64,000 bases of DNA from Portulaca oleracea (GCA_029582165.1 CM055882.1:21610867-21674866), one strand, 5' to 3'. Shown: positions 34,300 through 46,563, counted from the first letter of the stretch. Numbers and translations: made by a program. Notes: generated from the sequence alone by a model not told the origin.

Positions 34300-34949
34300 C
34301 ATGTTAGTGTCCAAGGAGAGTGTGTGTTGTAACCTGATAATGTATGGTTGAGAAGGTTAACTAATGCCCCGCATCAACTCTCGTTTATTAGTTTGGTTCC
34401 CAAAAAGTAGCCCACTATCAGCAGTGAAATTGCGCGAGGTCTACAGTGCTTCACTTGAGTTAGAAGCATATCGGATTCAATACAATGCAATGTTTCTATT
34501 GTGCATCCTGGTGGGTCAACAAGATAAGGCGGATCTGAAAGGGAAGCTAGTAGTGAAGGGTCTGGTACAAATCGTGTTTGACTTCCGTGCATGTAAGATT
34601 CATAGGTCCATCAAAGCATTGAACGATGATGCAAATTCACTGCTTTAATGGACCTGTGAATCTTACATGCAAGAAAGCCCAACACGATTTGTATTAGACC
34701 CTTCACTACTAGATTCTCTTTCAGATCCGCCTTATCTTGTTGGCCACCAGTCGCATAATAGAAACATTGCATTGTATTGAATCGATACGCTTCTAACTCC
34801 CGTGAGCATCAGACCTCGCGCAATTTCATCGCTGATAGTGCGCACTTTTGGGAACCAAACAATTAAACGAGAAGCTCAGACGGTGATGAAAGTCTTTTTC
34901 AACCATAAATTAACAGTTAAACAACACACTCTCCTTGGACAATAACATG
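34300..34949. repeat. Long inverted repeat (imperfect hairpin) inside the MULE
   Basis: The arms 34300-34610 and 34649-34949 are reverse complements with scattered mismatches and small indels, separated by a 38-bp loop. Examples: GTCCAAGGAGAGTGTG versus CACACTCTCCTTGGAC, and GCATGTAAGATTCA versus TGAATCTTACATGC. A transcript would fold into a roughly 300-bp hairpin. A 94-codon frame in the left arm has no recognisable domain. Confidence 0.9.
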
Positions 34950-35067
34950 ATCCTCTTGCCTCGTGACACGACTTAGTTAACCAACACACGTTAACCCATT
35001 TGCGCATATTCTTGCGACTTAAATGATTATTATGTTATGTATGTCTTCATTTTGCAGGTGATCTAAA

Positions 35068-35540
35068 ATGGTAGGGAAAGGCAAGGGTCGAGGGTTTCTG
35101 GACCGGGCGAATCGACTTGTGAGTGGTTGGAGGGGGGGTGAGTCCGGGACCCCACAGACGCATGATGATCGTCGCCAACTCGCCCGTCTTTGTTCGTGGT
35201 ACGGATGGAGGTGATGCAAGGGGCCACCAGGACACGGAGTCGAACGCGAGATTTCGTTGACCATCTCAACCAGGTCATGGATGAGTCTAGTGGCTCTACA
35301 ACATCGGAGTCGGGGGACGATGAGACAGGGGAGCCCGAGATGCAGATGATCCCGACCACCATCGCCAATTTATTTACCGACTCGGGCGGTTACGAGCCAT
35401 CGTGTTTCATGTCGATGAGGGATTCATCGGGGAAGTTTGCCCCAATTCGGCGGTGGGCGAGCGATTACGCTCATCGTGAAGTAGGTCCAGAGCGTATATC
35501 GAAGAGGAAGCGGCGACAACTCCTGGAAGATTGGTGGTAA
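35068..35540 (+). pseudogene. Second MULE ORF, convergent to the transposase, unidentified
   Basis: A start at 35068 (MVGKGKGRGFLDRANRL) lies just after a splice-acceptor-like TTTGCAG. The frame hits TGA near 35209. An overlapping frame (from 35190) continues as an Arg-rich then acidic segment (SGDDETGEPEMQ) and ends KRKRRQLLEDWW at 35540. A single frameshift near 35200 would join the two. It points toward the transposase 3' end, an arrangement like mudrA and mudrB in maize MuDR, but I see no sequence evidence that it is related to mudrB. Function unknown. Confidence 0.4.
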
Positions 35541-35652
35541 CGTGCCCGGGGGACCTGCAATTCCCTCATTAATGTACCTCATCGTCAGCATCTTATTGAG
35601 CTCATACGACAAAAGGTCCAATGCGTGATGAGATACTCTTCCGTGCAAATTC

Positions 35653-37912
35653 TTAAAGAAATGAGATGGACCTAATTGCTTGTGTGCTCCTTGACTGTTC
35701 AAGCTCCCTCTTAATCTCCGTATGTTGATTCTCCAAGTGACGGTGAATCTTCGCAAACACACGATCGAAGGTGCCTCTGGAACTGCCGATATAATACTTT
35801 AGTGATGAATGCTGGCTCTCAACTCTTGAAGTGGTTGTGTTCCCCATATGAGGTACATTATCGGTCCAAGTACAAACAAATTTTTCTTTATGACTCAGCC
35901 ACGTCCCCGTAAGATAATCAACTATCGGTTTGTTTTGTCCGATCCACGCGTTAACAACCTCTTTCCACTTGACCTTGAAATCTCCAACAGTCTTCGCATG
36001 TACAATGTCGTTCCAGAAATGATGTCTGAAATGAAGCCCGAGTCCGAGCTTCTTGCCCCCAGTAAGGACGTTTACTTTGTTCTCCACATCATTCGCAATA
36101 TGCCACACGCACAAAAGTTGGTGCACATTTGGGTAAACCCTGGCAACAGCCCCCAACAAAGCATCCTGCTTGTCCGTCACAAACACGGATGGAATTACAT
36201 CAGGACCCAACAATTCATGCACCCTCCACATTAGCCACTCATATGATTCCATCTTCTCGTCCCGCATGAACGAGTAAGCAATCTGGAAGTTGCGGTTTGT
36301 TGGTGTCATGCCTACGAGCTTACATAAAGGCCACTTTGCCTTGTTTGTCTTGTACGTTGTGTCAATGAAAATGACATTTGGGTACGTACGTAGCAACTTC
36401 AACGAGTAAGGATGGCATAAAAAAACCTGACGAAGCTCGCCATTGTCATCATAATCGACAAAAGAGACGTACCCGCCGAGTTTCGCCATGCGCAAGCATT
36501 GTCCCGCAGCCGTCTTACCATCCAATTCCTCAGTGCGCATCTTTGCCCGCTCGTTGTATACTTGCTTCACGTTTATCGTAGAGGCGGGGAACCTAATCTT
36601 CAACGACGTTTGTATCGTCGCCGGTGTGCACCCCGTGTTGGTCATATCCCGAACATGTTCTTTCATTTCAGAGGTTAATGGATGTCTGTGACGATGCCCT
36701 TCCTCGTACACGATGAAGGCATGATTGTGCTTCCCCCGGTCACCATCGCACACACGAACTCGCCATTCCGTTTCGTTGCGAGTCCACGCAACAATGGCGA
36801 ATTTACATTGGCACGCCTTCATTGACGTACTCCGACGAGCCGCATCATCTAGATCGTTCAATTTGCCACGATACTTTCCGTACCTCCAACACTTCAAATA
36901 ACACCTTAACGGACTATCCGCATCTTTTCTCTTGTACGAAGCCCGTACAAACCTAAAACCGATTGTCGCAGCTACTCCATTGGCCCATTCTTGCAATGCT
37001 TCAATACTCTCGAAAACATTTTGCGCTACAAAATGGGAGGAGTAATCAACGACGTCTCCGCCAAAGTCCTCCAAAAAAAAAACCTTCAAACAATAGAAAC
37101 AATTATTAATATACTAATAATAACTGGGATACTAATTCGTAATAGTAATGTTAGTAGCTTCAACATTAATAATTAACATACAATTCTAATATTAATTATC
37201 ATAATAATAATATTATAAAAAAATAAAAAATTGTAATATAATTAACATAATAATAACAATTAACAACATTATTTACCATAATAATATTATTTTATATAAA
37301 TAAATAATAATTTTAACAACAATTAATAATATTATTAATAACAACACTTATAAACAACTTGTAATAATAATATTAATTAACATAATTTTAACATAATAAA
37401 CATAATAATTATAATTAACAACATTAATTATATTAATAAAAAACTTATTTTAATAATAATATTAACAATATAATTAGCATAATTAACATACTATAATAAT
37501 AATAACAACACTTCTAAACAACTTATTTATAATAATATGTTTTGACAAAATTTTAACATAATTAACATAACAATTATAATTAACGACATTGATTACCTTA
37601 ATAATATTAACATAAATAAATAAATAATATTTTTTTACATAAACAATAATATTAACATTTTATAAAAATTTTAAAAAAAAACAAAAAAAATTTCCGGAAA
37701 ATGGATTTGTCGCTTGAGATCCGTATCCCGCTGCATAGTCACGCTGCAAAACTTGCGGCATGATCGCCACAAGACGCTTTGCACGCACAGCGCGCGCCAC
37801 GATCCGAGCGCCGGTATTTTCCGGAAAATTTTTGGTTTTTATTTTTTTTTTAAATTTAAATTTACAAACTAACCTCTTGTTCTTCACTTGAATTACCACC
37901 TTCTATTGACAT
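35653..37912 (-). pseudogene. MULE transposase (FAR1/jittery-like), two exons, C-terminus frameshifted
   Basis: Exon 1 is 37912-37874 (13 codons, MSIEGGNSSEEQE) with donor GAG/GTTAGT. Exon 2 starts at 37068 after a T-rich acceptor (TTGGAG/GAC) in matching phase. The protein has a FAR1-type zinc-binding domain (RCYLKC...CQCKF...KHNH), then the MULE DDE domain: first Asp in FIDTTYKTN, second in VFVTDKQ, the C-x2-H of LLCVWHI, and a late Glu in SRVESQHSSLK. Near 35660-35700 a frameshift moves the C-terminus to another frame (FKNLHGRVSHHALDLL), which drifts from the family after SYELNKM. The zinc-finger SWIM region expected at the end is not seen, so the gene is probably truncated and dead, though only lightly damaged. 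Confidence 0.85.
37090..37660 (-). other. AT-rich intron of the MULE transposase
   Basis: The intron spans 37069-37873. Most of it is AAT/ATT-rich. Confidence 0.6.
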
Positions 37913-38074
37913 TTTAGGTTAAGTTTCAATAACAAATCAAAATTTTAGAGAGAGAATGTGAGAGGAGAGTGAGAGGATGTGAGTTAGAGAGAAGTGAGTT
38001 GAAATATATTAGGGGCAAAAACGTCTTTTGGGGGGCGACATTAGTAAAAAGGGGGGCGGCGTTAAGCAATACCC

Positions 38075-39033
38075 TTATATGCCTATACGTTGATGACATG
38101 TTGATCTTCGAGACCGACATGGAACAAGTTAATAAGACCAAAGAATTTCTATCCTCAAAGTTCTCTATGAAGGTCATGGGTGAAGCAGATGTAATTCTTG
38201 GTATTAAGATCATTAGAAATAATGATAAGATAAGTTTATCTCAAGAGCATTACATTGAGAAAATATTGAAAAAGTTTGGAGGTGATAAGTTATATTCAGC
38301 AGTAACTCCATATGATTCAAATAAGAAACTAGAGAAAAATTTGGGTTCTCCGGTTAATCAACTTGAGTATGCTAAGTTGATAGGAAGTCTCATGTATGCT
38401 ATGACAAGTACAAGGCCAGACATTGCTTATGCAATTGGCATGTTAAGTAGGTTTACAAGTAATCCGAGTAATATGCATTGGTTTGCAATTCGGAGAGTAT
38501 TAAGATATTTAGCTGGTACTAAACGTTATCAACTCACATATAAAGGAGAACTTTCGGTATTAGAAGGATACTCGGATGCGAGTTGGACTAATAAAGGAGA
38601 TTTCTCCTCTACCAGTGGATTGGTGTTCCTTTTAGGAGGTGGAGCGGTTTCTTGGGGTTCTAAGAAACAAGCTAATATAGCGGACTCCACTATGTCTTCA
38701 GAATTAGTGGCATTATTATGCTGCTTGTAAGGAAGCGGAATGGTTAAGGAACTTATTATTAGAAAATACCGATTTGGTATAAGCCAATGGCTCCTATCTC
38801 AATTCATTGTGATAGCAAGTCTACTCTTGATGTAGTATATAGTCATGTCTACAATGGCAAGTCAAGGCATATTGGTTTAAGACATGCATATGTACATCAA
38901 ATTATAAGGGATGGAGTAGTAACTCTAAGTTATGTCAAATCAAAAGAAAATATAGCCGGTTCTTTAACCAAAGGATTGACTAAAGATTTGATAATAAGTA
39001 CTTCAATAGGGATGGGTTGTAGCTCAAAGAACT
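38075..39033 (+). pseudogene. Copia-2 reverse transcriptase (C-terminal part) and RNase H
   Basis: After the MULE the frame resumes with the catalytic YVDD (near 38092), LGIKI, the SLMYAM..TRPDIAYA block and RNase H (EGYSDASW, KKQANIADSTMSSE). Frameshifts near 38715 and 38775 break the RNase H. The last part (38787-39030) has CDSKSTLD and SRHIGLRHAYVH. The 9-bp duplicate TTATATGCC at 33039-33047 and 38075-38083 proves these are halves of one gene. Confidence 0.85.
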
Positions 39034-39627
39034 ACTAATTACAACAAAGACTCAACTTTACGAATTGGAAAACCACCAATTTCTAAAGTTCAAATGAGTA
39101 CGGAGTTGTTTAAGTTAGTAGGAAGCATCGATTTTATCCCAAGGTCAAGTGATGCTTAGAAATTTGTAATGGTAAGAGGTTGAGTATTAGTACTCTTAAT
39201 GGACTTTGTGGAAAGCCTAATTACAGGGGTGGTATAATTACAAAGTCTACCTATGTAAGTGTAATGTGTGGCCGCATAAAGGAACTATGAGCTAAAGTTC
39301 CGAAACACTTATGAAGGATAAGGACACAAGGCCAGATAATAGTGTCAAGGTATTTACACTCAAGATTTAAAATATATGTGTGTTATGAGTATAGTTGATC
39401 AATATAAATCCAAAGTTCAAAGCTATGTCTACTTTGTGATTTGGATTCAATTTTGGCTCATATACACTAATTGAAAAGTTCAAAGAGTAATCTACTTTTC
39501 ATTAGGCATATGTTTTTCTGGATTCTCTGGTGATTACAAGTTAAGGTATATCTCAAATAGCGGGGGTATAAGCTTCTTAAGAAGAGTTATTTCAAGGGTT
39601 TTACATACTCTTGAAATAGCGGGGGAT
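39034..39627 (+). other. Copia-2 3' untranslated region with polypurine tract
   Basis: Non-coding. AATAGCGGGGGAT at 39615-39627 is the plus-strand primer next to the LTR. Confidence 0.6.
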
Positions 39628-40277
39628 TGTTGGAAATATTTCAAGAGTATAAGACAATTATATAGCCTAAAGAATAAAGTATATCAAGTATAAGGATCAT
39701 ATATAAGTGAAACAATAAGAATATGATCAACACGGGTGAAACAGGAAGCAACACGGGTCGTGTTGCCTTCCAGAGAGCGAGGAAATCATTCCTGGGCTCA
39801 ACACGGGTCGTGTTGAATGCCAGGATTGTTTTAAATGCTAACGGCTATATGATTTTGTGTAATTAGTGTTTGATATCATTATTAAGCACGATTATTATGG
39901 ATTGCAACAGCTATATGACTTGACTTGGTCAAGGTCATATTAAGGGCATAATCTCATCATTAAGACTCTTGATTATCCTTTGCCTAGGGTATCCTAAGTG
40001 GGTGGTATTCTCCTATAAATAGGAGACATCCTGGGCTATTTGAGACACACCATTCTAAGCTAATCACAACCTCATTATTGTCTAGACTGCAGCTATACTA
40101 GAGTGATTCAAGTGAGAATCTATTTCTTGAGTGTCACAAGTGCTAAGTTTTATCCATTTGAACATTTACGGTATAGTAAATAGTTCTTAAGGAAAGTGAG
40201 TACTAGGCCACGACTCTTAGCATTATTCAAGCGAGTTTCCATTGTTTTATATACCGTTTACTCCCTTTCCTCCAACA
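39628..40277 (+). repeat. 3' LTR of Copia-2
   Basis: 650 bp, TGTTGGAAAT...TCCAACA. It lacks about 20 bp of the palindrome-rich stretch present in the 5' LTR. Confidence 0.85.
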
Positions 40278-40406
40278 GAGGACCATATCTTTACTTAAAA
40301 ATGTATCATCCCTCACATTGTAAGAATTCCATAATCTTAAGACCCTCACCTTGATTTTCCAATCATCATTTTCAGGTGTGAGTTGATGTAAAAATGAGTA
40401 AGACAT

Positions 40407-40845
40407 TTTGATTGTGTTAGAGTGGTTGATACGTTTTAGAATTATCGTAATCATTATCACTATTTATGCTGAAAAATGGATATTAGATACACTACCTCAC
40501 CAAGGCTTTTATAGGCACATTTTGGATTTTTAAAAAAGTTGTGTAATTAATTAAAAATTAATTATGTATTTGAATGAAATAAAGTATTTGTAATTGTGAT
40601 TGAGAGCATTTCAAACACAGTTCAAACACACGTTTATTTTTTAATAATAATAATAATAATAAGTAACAGTATTAGTGGCCGTTTGGTAGCATTTCAAAAG
40701 CCATTCAGAAGCACTTCCAAAAATATTGTATTGAAATAAATTAGGCGTTTAATTGTTAAAGAATAGATAAAACCGTTTTGTTTATCTTCAAAAGCATACG
40801 TTTAATTGTTAATGAATCATTATGAGTAGTCAATGATTTGTTTAG
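40407..40845. other. Flank upstream of the RPA1-like relic
   Basis: AT-rich with an AAT microsatellite at about 40641-40663. It could hold the relic's promoter on the minus strand; no clear TATA box. Confidence 0.4.
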
Positions 40846-41106
40846 TACTCCCTCCAGTGCATATTAACTGTCGTCTTTGAAAATTGTGCAGTCAAACTTC
40901 AAAAATTTTGACCATAAATTTCTTAATATATACAATGAGTTGCTATATAAAATTACCATCATTAGATTCGTAACGAAAAATACTATCATAAAAGTTTAAT
41001 ATTGCAATTGTTAATAACATATTATGTAAGAAATTATCAATTAAAAAATGATATCGGGGACCGTGAAAGTCAAAATTATGACAATTAATATGAAACGGGG
41101 GGAGTA
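40846..41106. mobile_element. Stowaway-type MITE (Tc1/mariner)
   Basis: About 261 bp including the TA target duplicates. Ends are CTCCCTCCAGTGCATATTAA and the complement of TTAATATGAAACGGGGGGAG. Confidence 0.85.
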
Positions 41107-41350
41107 ACTCTATATAGTCCACCAACGGATACCACTTTTTTTTTTTTTTTGAAATCAACGGTTACCACTTGTTAATAATGAATAATTATGGTCGTTGAAT
41201 AATTATGTAATATTTGGTTGAATAATAATAATTTAACTTTTTATTAATTATATTTAAAATACCAAAATTACCCCTATAAAACTACATAAATTCCATCCAC
41301 TTTTAAAATACTAAAACTACCCCTATAAAATTACATAAATTCTATCATCG

Positions 41351-41377
41351 CCCTTTGTACCCAGTTATACATATATA
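41351..41377 (-). other. Helitron 5'-end-like block
   Basis: The minus strand reads TATATATGTATAACTGGGTACAAAGGG, matching the 5' blocks at 27597-27614, 43990-44012 and 46505-46525. It directly abuts the Helitron 3' end at 41378, suggesting one Helitron inserted into the end of another. The element reading leftward from here would include the RPA1-like relic. Confidence 0.5.
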
Positions 41378-41520
41378 CTAGTTTTCAAACCCGTGCGTTG
41401 CACGGGACGCAATTGAATTGCATATTTTATGAAAAATATTTATTTATTTACTTTTTATGTATATGTCTGATGTTAATTATTATATATATGTATGATGTTA
41501 ATTATTATATATACAATTAC

Positions 41521-44012
41521 TTAGACCCATGCATTGCATTGGGCGATAACAAAGTACATATTATTAAAAGTGTAGCGTATATATAGCGGCCTATTTAAGA
41601 TTCTTGTACATATAATTTTATGGTATTTTTCAAAAATGCAAAGATTTAATTTATAATATATATATATATATATATACATTAATAAACAATTCAAAAATTA
41701 AGATTAAGAATCAAATGTTTTAAATATTTTATGTATAATAATTTTAACTTTGTTTTCAAACTAATGATAATGGATTTAATTTTTTTAAATAACATAAATA
41801 ATTTAAAGGAAGAAAAAATTGGCATGAGTGACGTACATAAATAAATATTGGAAAAAGAAAACAGAGCTTAGAAATATTCCATCTAATTGTCTTTATGTAC
41901 CAAAATATTGGTATTTTTTACACTAAATTCTTAGTTAGTCTTTCCTCGTTTGACTATGAATGATTAAATTATTTGTTGCAAAAGATATAAGAACATATTT
42001 GTTCTCATTGTTATCATTACTATAACACTTTTAACCTATAGATATAAATGAATAAACTTACACAGAAATAATTTAACACTCACCTTACACATATATCATA
42101 TCAACATCTATATATATATAAAAAATTACAGAGAAAAATATAGAAAAATACATTCTTCACATGTACACATATTGATTTCTCACGGAAAAGCAGAGTGGGA
42201 TAATGAAATATGTTGAGATATTATTAAGAGATGAAAATACCTCCACTCCTTGAATTATTTCTTTGTAAACAAAGTAATGGAATTGTTTTGAATATAACCT
42301 TGCAAAAAAAAAAAAAAGTAGTGCCAATTAAATTAAACTGAAACATACTTTTGAAGAATATAAATAAACAACATCATCATTAATTACATTACCAAAAAAA
42401 TGAACACGAAAAAAAACAGTTCCTTTTATACTCTTAGATGATGGGTTAAATAACTTGAGAAATGAAGTTGTAGACTATTTAGATATTGATAAATCATATA
42501 TTTTGTGTTTGACTTAAACATTATTCTAGAGTAGCTTCCCAATTTATAGGGTAAAAAGACTACGTAGTATTAGCCAAATATTGATAATTAATAATTGTAA
42601 ATACTTATTAGAATAACGTAAGTTATAAACACCAATTAATTATCAATTCGTAATTAATAATATTTGTATTAACCCCCCATTATGAATAGTGTATCAGAAA
42701 ACGTTTGTCTCCCTCAATCAATTAATGACTAATAATATTATCCACTATCATTTTAAATTTCAAATAAATTACCATTGTGTTTTTTCATTTTTTTCATGAA
42801 TCTTTATTTTGAAACGTTTTATTTTAATTTATCTATTAATATTTGTATCGATGATTTTCAAAAAATATTTACAATTATTTTAATAATACATATGCATAAT
42901 GTATAATATTTATAAAATGACAATTATATATTAGATATTGAATACAAAATTATATGTGTTCTATTATTTAAATAATTCTTTTTTTATATATGTGTTCTTT
43001 TTTTTACCATTTAAATAATTCTTTTAGGTTAAAGAAATATCATTTTAATGTTTTTGTCACTGATAAATTATTTATATGAAATCTAGAGTATCATTCCATT
43101 TATATTTTTATTATTAAATATATTTTTTAAATAGTTAATTTTTTATTTATTATTACTGTTAAATTATCCTAACAATTAGTATATATTTGTAAACACTATT
43201 TGAGAAAAATAAAGATGATTAATTATATATATTTTTTTGAAAGTGCACTCACCTACACAGACATATTACAATCTTGATGGACGGAGTAAATTAAGAGATA
43301 AAGCTTTAGATTACCATATATTCTTTGTTTGATAAATAATTTTCCAGACATTATAAAGCTAAAATATTCATGAGAATAATATAGAATAAAAAATAATAAA
43401 CTATTATCATTTGAAAAACACCAATCATTTATAAATAATTAACAGCACTAATAATATTATTAAATATGCATCAACCTGTACGTTATGGATGTTGAATCCA
43501 AAAACCGTTTGCCTTTCTCAATCAGTTTATAATTAATAAAATATTTCCCTCATCATGTTTAATTTAATATAAAAATACCTTTACGTTTATTTCTCTTTCT
43601 GTTTTTTTCCAAATACCTTTATATTAAATTTTTATTTGAACTTATCTATTAACATTTGTATTAATGTTGGAATAAACTTACAATAATTTTGATAATACAT
43701 ATTTATAATATTATAAAAGTGGCAATCATACAATAAACATGAATACAACATTACATGTCATTATATTATTAAAATTATTTCCAGGTTGAAGAAAGATCAA
43801 TTTAATCATAAATTGTCATTTTATTTATATTGTAATATTAATCTTTTTTAATTAGTTGAAAATCTTCTTCATTAGTAGTAGTAACTTATTATTACAATTA
43901 ATATATATATGAATAAACATTTTCTAGAAATGCAAAAATTATTAATTATAGTTTTCCTAAAATGCCCTCACTAAAAGATATGAATTCCAATCCTCACGCT
44001 TTGTACAAATGT
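41521..44012 (-). mobile_element. Degenerate Helitron-like end pair nested in the larger one
   Basis: A weakened 3' hairpin CCCAATGCAATGCATGGG followed by TCTAA (41521-41543), and a 5'-like block on the minus strand at about 43940-44012 (TTTGTACAAAGCGTGAGG...GTGAGGGCATTTTAGGAAA). Both are diverged. Confidence 0.4.
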
Positions 44013-44950
44013 ATAGAAAATAAGTATGTACCTACTCTATTTTTCTATTTTTTTAAAATATAGTAGTAATATTTAACTTGTAACATGTACATAATCTAGA
44101 ATATGATTCCAATATTTCATTTTGTATATATTTTGATTTCTTTTTAAAATAGATTAAATAAGAGTGGAGTTGGATCTAGTATGTTCAAATTTTATTAGGA
44201 GAAAATACCTCAAATAGGCTTATCTATTGAATTATTTGAGATACAACATTGCAAAAAAAATTAGTAGTAACAACTTGGTCAGAAAGAGTGAATAACAGTA
44301 TAAAAAATTGTGTATCTAAAGAAGTTATCCAATGAAAAATAATTATATTAAAAGGTGATGTTGTAGTTGGTCGCAATTTAAAAAAGACTTATAGATATTG
44401 AAGAATCAGTTGTACTGATAAATTTACAGGTTTAGGTGGCAACATATTTATTATTAATTTTTGTAAATAAGAATTTAAATTGATGTTATAGATTTGTTCT
44501 TGTTAAATTATTTTAGTTATAGATGTTATATGACTTTTCATTACTGATTTCTTCTTTTATAAAAAAAAGAATAAGTTTATCTTGACAAAAAAAGGCTATC
44601 GTTATAGAAAATGTTATTATTGTGACAAAAATGATATGAGGCTATTCTAAGGGAAAGTGGAAATTGGAATTGTGCATAATATTTTATAATATTATGTATA
44701 GTTATTTGAATTATGACACTTTGTTTGAAATTTTCAAAATGCTTTCAATTACTTATATATGAATCAAGCAAATATTGTGTACAAATAATTCTACTAACTT
44801 CTTGACAAAAGCGTAACAAATAGGAAATAAAGTTTGTTTTTTGAGGTTCTCAAAAAATTACTACCACTCTGCATTATTTTCAAAAACTTGATGACAGGAA
44901 CATAAGTAAGAATAATGTTTTTCCTCCCTACAAAGATTTCGTTAATTTAT

Positions 44951-45022
44951 TACTTCCTCCGTTTTTATTTATTTGTCATTTTGAAAATCATAAATTACAG
45001 ATAAAAAAGAACAGAAAGAGTA
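44951..45022. mobile_element. Short Stowaway-like MITE
   Basis: 72 bp. TACTTCCTCCGTTTTTATTT faces a diverged inverted copy ending GAACAGAAAGAGTA. The small size suggests internal deletion. Confidence 0.5.
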
Positions 45023-46518
45023 AATAAGAAACTATTCTTTCAAATTGGTGGCATGTTACTCTGAGTGAGAAACAATTAGAGTTTGCTTAAATAAACAACA
45101 ATCATACAAAATTTGAAAAAAATAAAAGTCAAAATAAATTTTAATATAGTTATAGATAACTATATGGTTAACACAGTAGAAATTTTGATTTTAACTACTT
45201 AAAAAGAGAAAAAACTTACAGTGTCATGATATCTATCTATTTGAGTTGTAATGTGAATCATTCTTCAAAATGGAGATACGTATGAATCTCAAATCAAAAT
45301 CTTTTTAAATCTGCAAAAGTAAATACAGTTAGTTGTAACAAAAAGATGAATATCAACCACATACAAATAGAATGAAACTAACAAAAAAAAAATTCAACCT
45401 CTTAACCATGCATTAGTGAAGAAACATAAATAGATTAAGTGATGTCTAGTGCTTTTTATAGGATTATAACTTGTAAACTTGTAACTGAATTTTCATTGCA
45501 TTTATGTAGCAATAATAAATAATTAAAGATTTATTACAGGAACTAAAATAATTAAATTTTGAATGAATATATTCATAATTGTAGTACAGTTACATGATGC
45601 AGAGTAATTATTTTGGAGGTTACATCCAAAGGCAATGCTTGGGAGTTAATAGTTTGAGTATTTGAAGATGAAGTAGCATCTATATATGTAGGTTATCGTC
45701 AATGCTAATATAATAAATTGTGAAATGATTATTTTCCTCAAAAATTATAATACCTTGATATACGTAATATTATGAATGTAGTATTTTAAAACAATATCAT
45801 AAAGAAATTGCTCCTTAATTTACAGTATAATATTGAAAACCTAAACTATTTTTATATGTATAATAATACGTATCATCATACCCATTTTATTACATTTAAT
45901 TAAGATTATTTATTTGTTGATTATAAAATTCAATCATCATAATATTAAATATATGTGAAGCAAATTTTTTTAGAATAACTATATTGACAAACGGTAACAT
46001 GATAACTCATCATAAAATGCGAATTAAGAGTATATGTTTCTGCTCTTTAAAAAAATTTAAATATGTAATTATAGCTTTCCTAATGAGTTTTTTATTAGCT
46101 TGAATTATTTTCAGGGTAGAATAATGGGAAAAAAAGTGATTGTAAGAGTTTGGTTTGTGACATATAAATTAACGATTGCTTTATTACTGAGCTCTTTAAT
46201 TGTACATATTTACCTACACAATTTTCATTAATAGGATAAATAATTGTAGCACTTAGTTTTTTTTTTTGAAAATAAAATATTAAGTTTTCAATAACTCATC
46301 CAATCAATTTAATAGATATAAATTGATTTCTAAAAAAAAAGTGATTATTTTCAAAAATTATAAATGACAAATAATAAGTTTCCAAAAATGACATCTTGAA
46401 TGCATTCATATTCAACCTATAATTTTCTTTTTTAAAAAAGTATAAATCACCAATTATACATTTCCGAAAATACCCTCATTAAACCTTACATTTTCCGACC
46501 CTCGCCCTTTGTACCCAG

Positions 46519-46563
<45 letters not shown>

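Larger units (their letters stand above)
33048..38074 (-). mobile_element. MULE (Mutator-like) DNA transposon with its own transposase gene
   Basis: 5027 bp flanked by the exact 9-bp duplicate TTATATGCC, the Mutator target-site length. Terminal inverted repeats share CGCCCCCCTTTTTACTA and TGTCGCCC near both ends; the outermost bases match poorly. Long ATT-rich stretches lie inward of both ends (33420-33960 and 37090-37660). The element encodes a FAR1-type MULE transposase on the minus strand. Confidence 0.9.
29255..40277 (+). mobile_element. Copia-2 LTR retrotransposon, interrupted by a MULE
   Basis: LTRs at 29255-29925 and 39628-40277 begin TGTTGGAAAT. Flanks are GAAGA and GAGGA, a 5-bp duplicate with one change. 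Order is gag, protease, integrase, RT, RNase H, the Ty1/copia order. It is inserted in exon 1 of the RPA1-like relic and is itself cut by the MULE at 33048-38074. Confidence 0.9.
27816..40406 (-). pseudogene. RPA1-like (replication protein A large subunit) gene relic, split by Copia-2
   Basis: Minus-strand exons can be traced with splice sites. Exon 1 (40406-40278, MSYSFLHQLTPEN...) continues, after the Copia-2 insertion, at 29249-29238 (IDEK) with donor AAG/GTATAT. Exon 2 is 29151-28874 (KEGSIYTIEKFAI, IPRHIFDLIGFE), with one extra T in a T run breaking the frame. Exon 3 is 28782-28677 (DVIGAIVSAGDI). A later exon is 28169 to about 28084 (NAYLSS, VDEFKNQF), with a stop inside. Another starts at 27983 (SLSQQDSIS), also with a stop. 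These blocks match the order of RPA1-like proteins, which bind single-stranded DNA; plant Helitrons often carry such genes. An exon seems missing between 28677 and 28169, where a SINE sits. Identification is from memory of the family. Confidence 0.7.
41378..46530 (-). mobile_element. Helitron, about 5.1 kb, non-coding
   Basis: The 3' end on the minus strand has hairpin CCCGTGCAACGCACGGG (41390-41406), an 8-bp spacer and CTAG (41378-41381) followed by T, the canonical Helitron terminus. A 5'-like block, TTTCTGGGTACAAAGGGCG, lies at 46503-46521 beside an AT run. The interior is very AT-rich and I find no Rep/helicase or other gene, so it is non-autonomous. Pairing of these two ends is inferred, and the 5' boundary in the AT run is approximate. 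Confidence 0.6.

Noticed and set aside
35848..36691. Plus-strand frames of 67-128 codons
   Set aside because: Antisense shadows of the MULE transposase.
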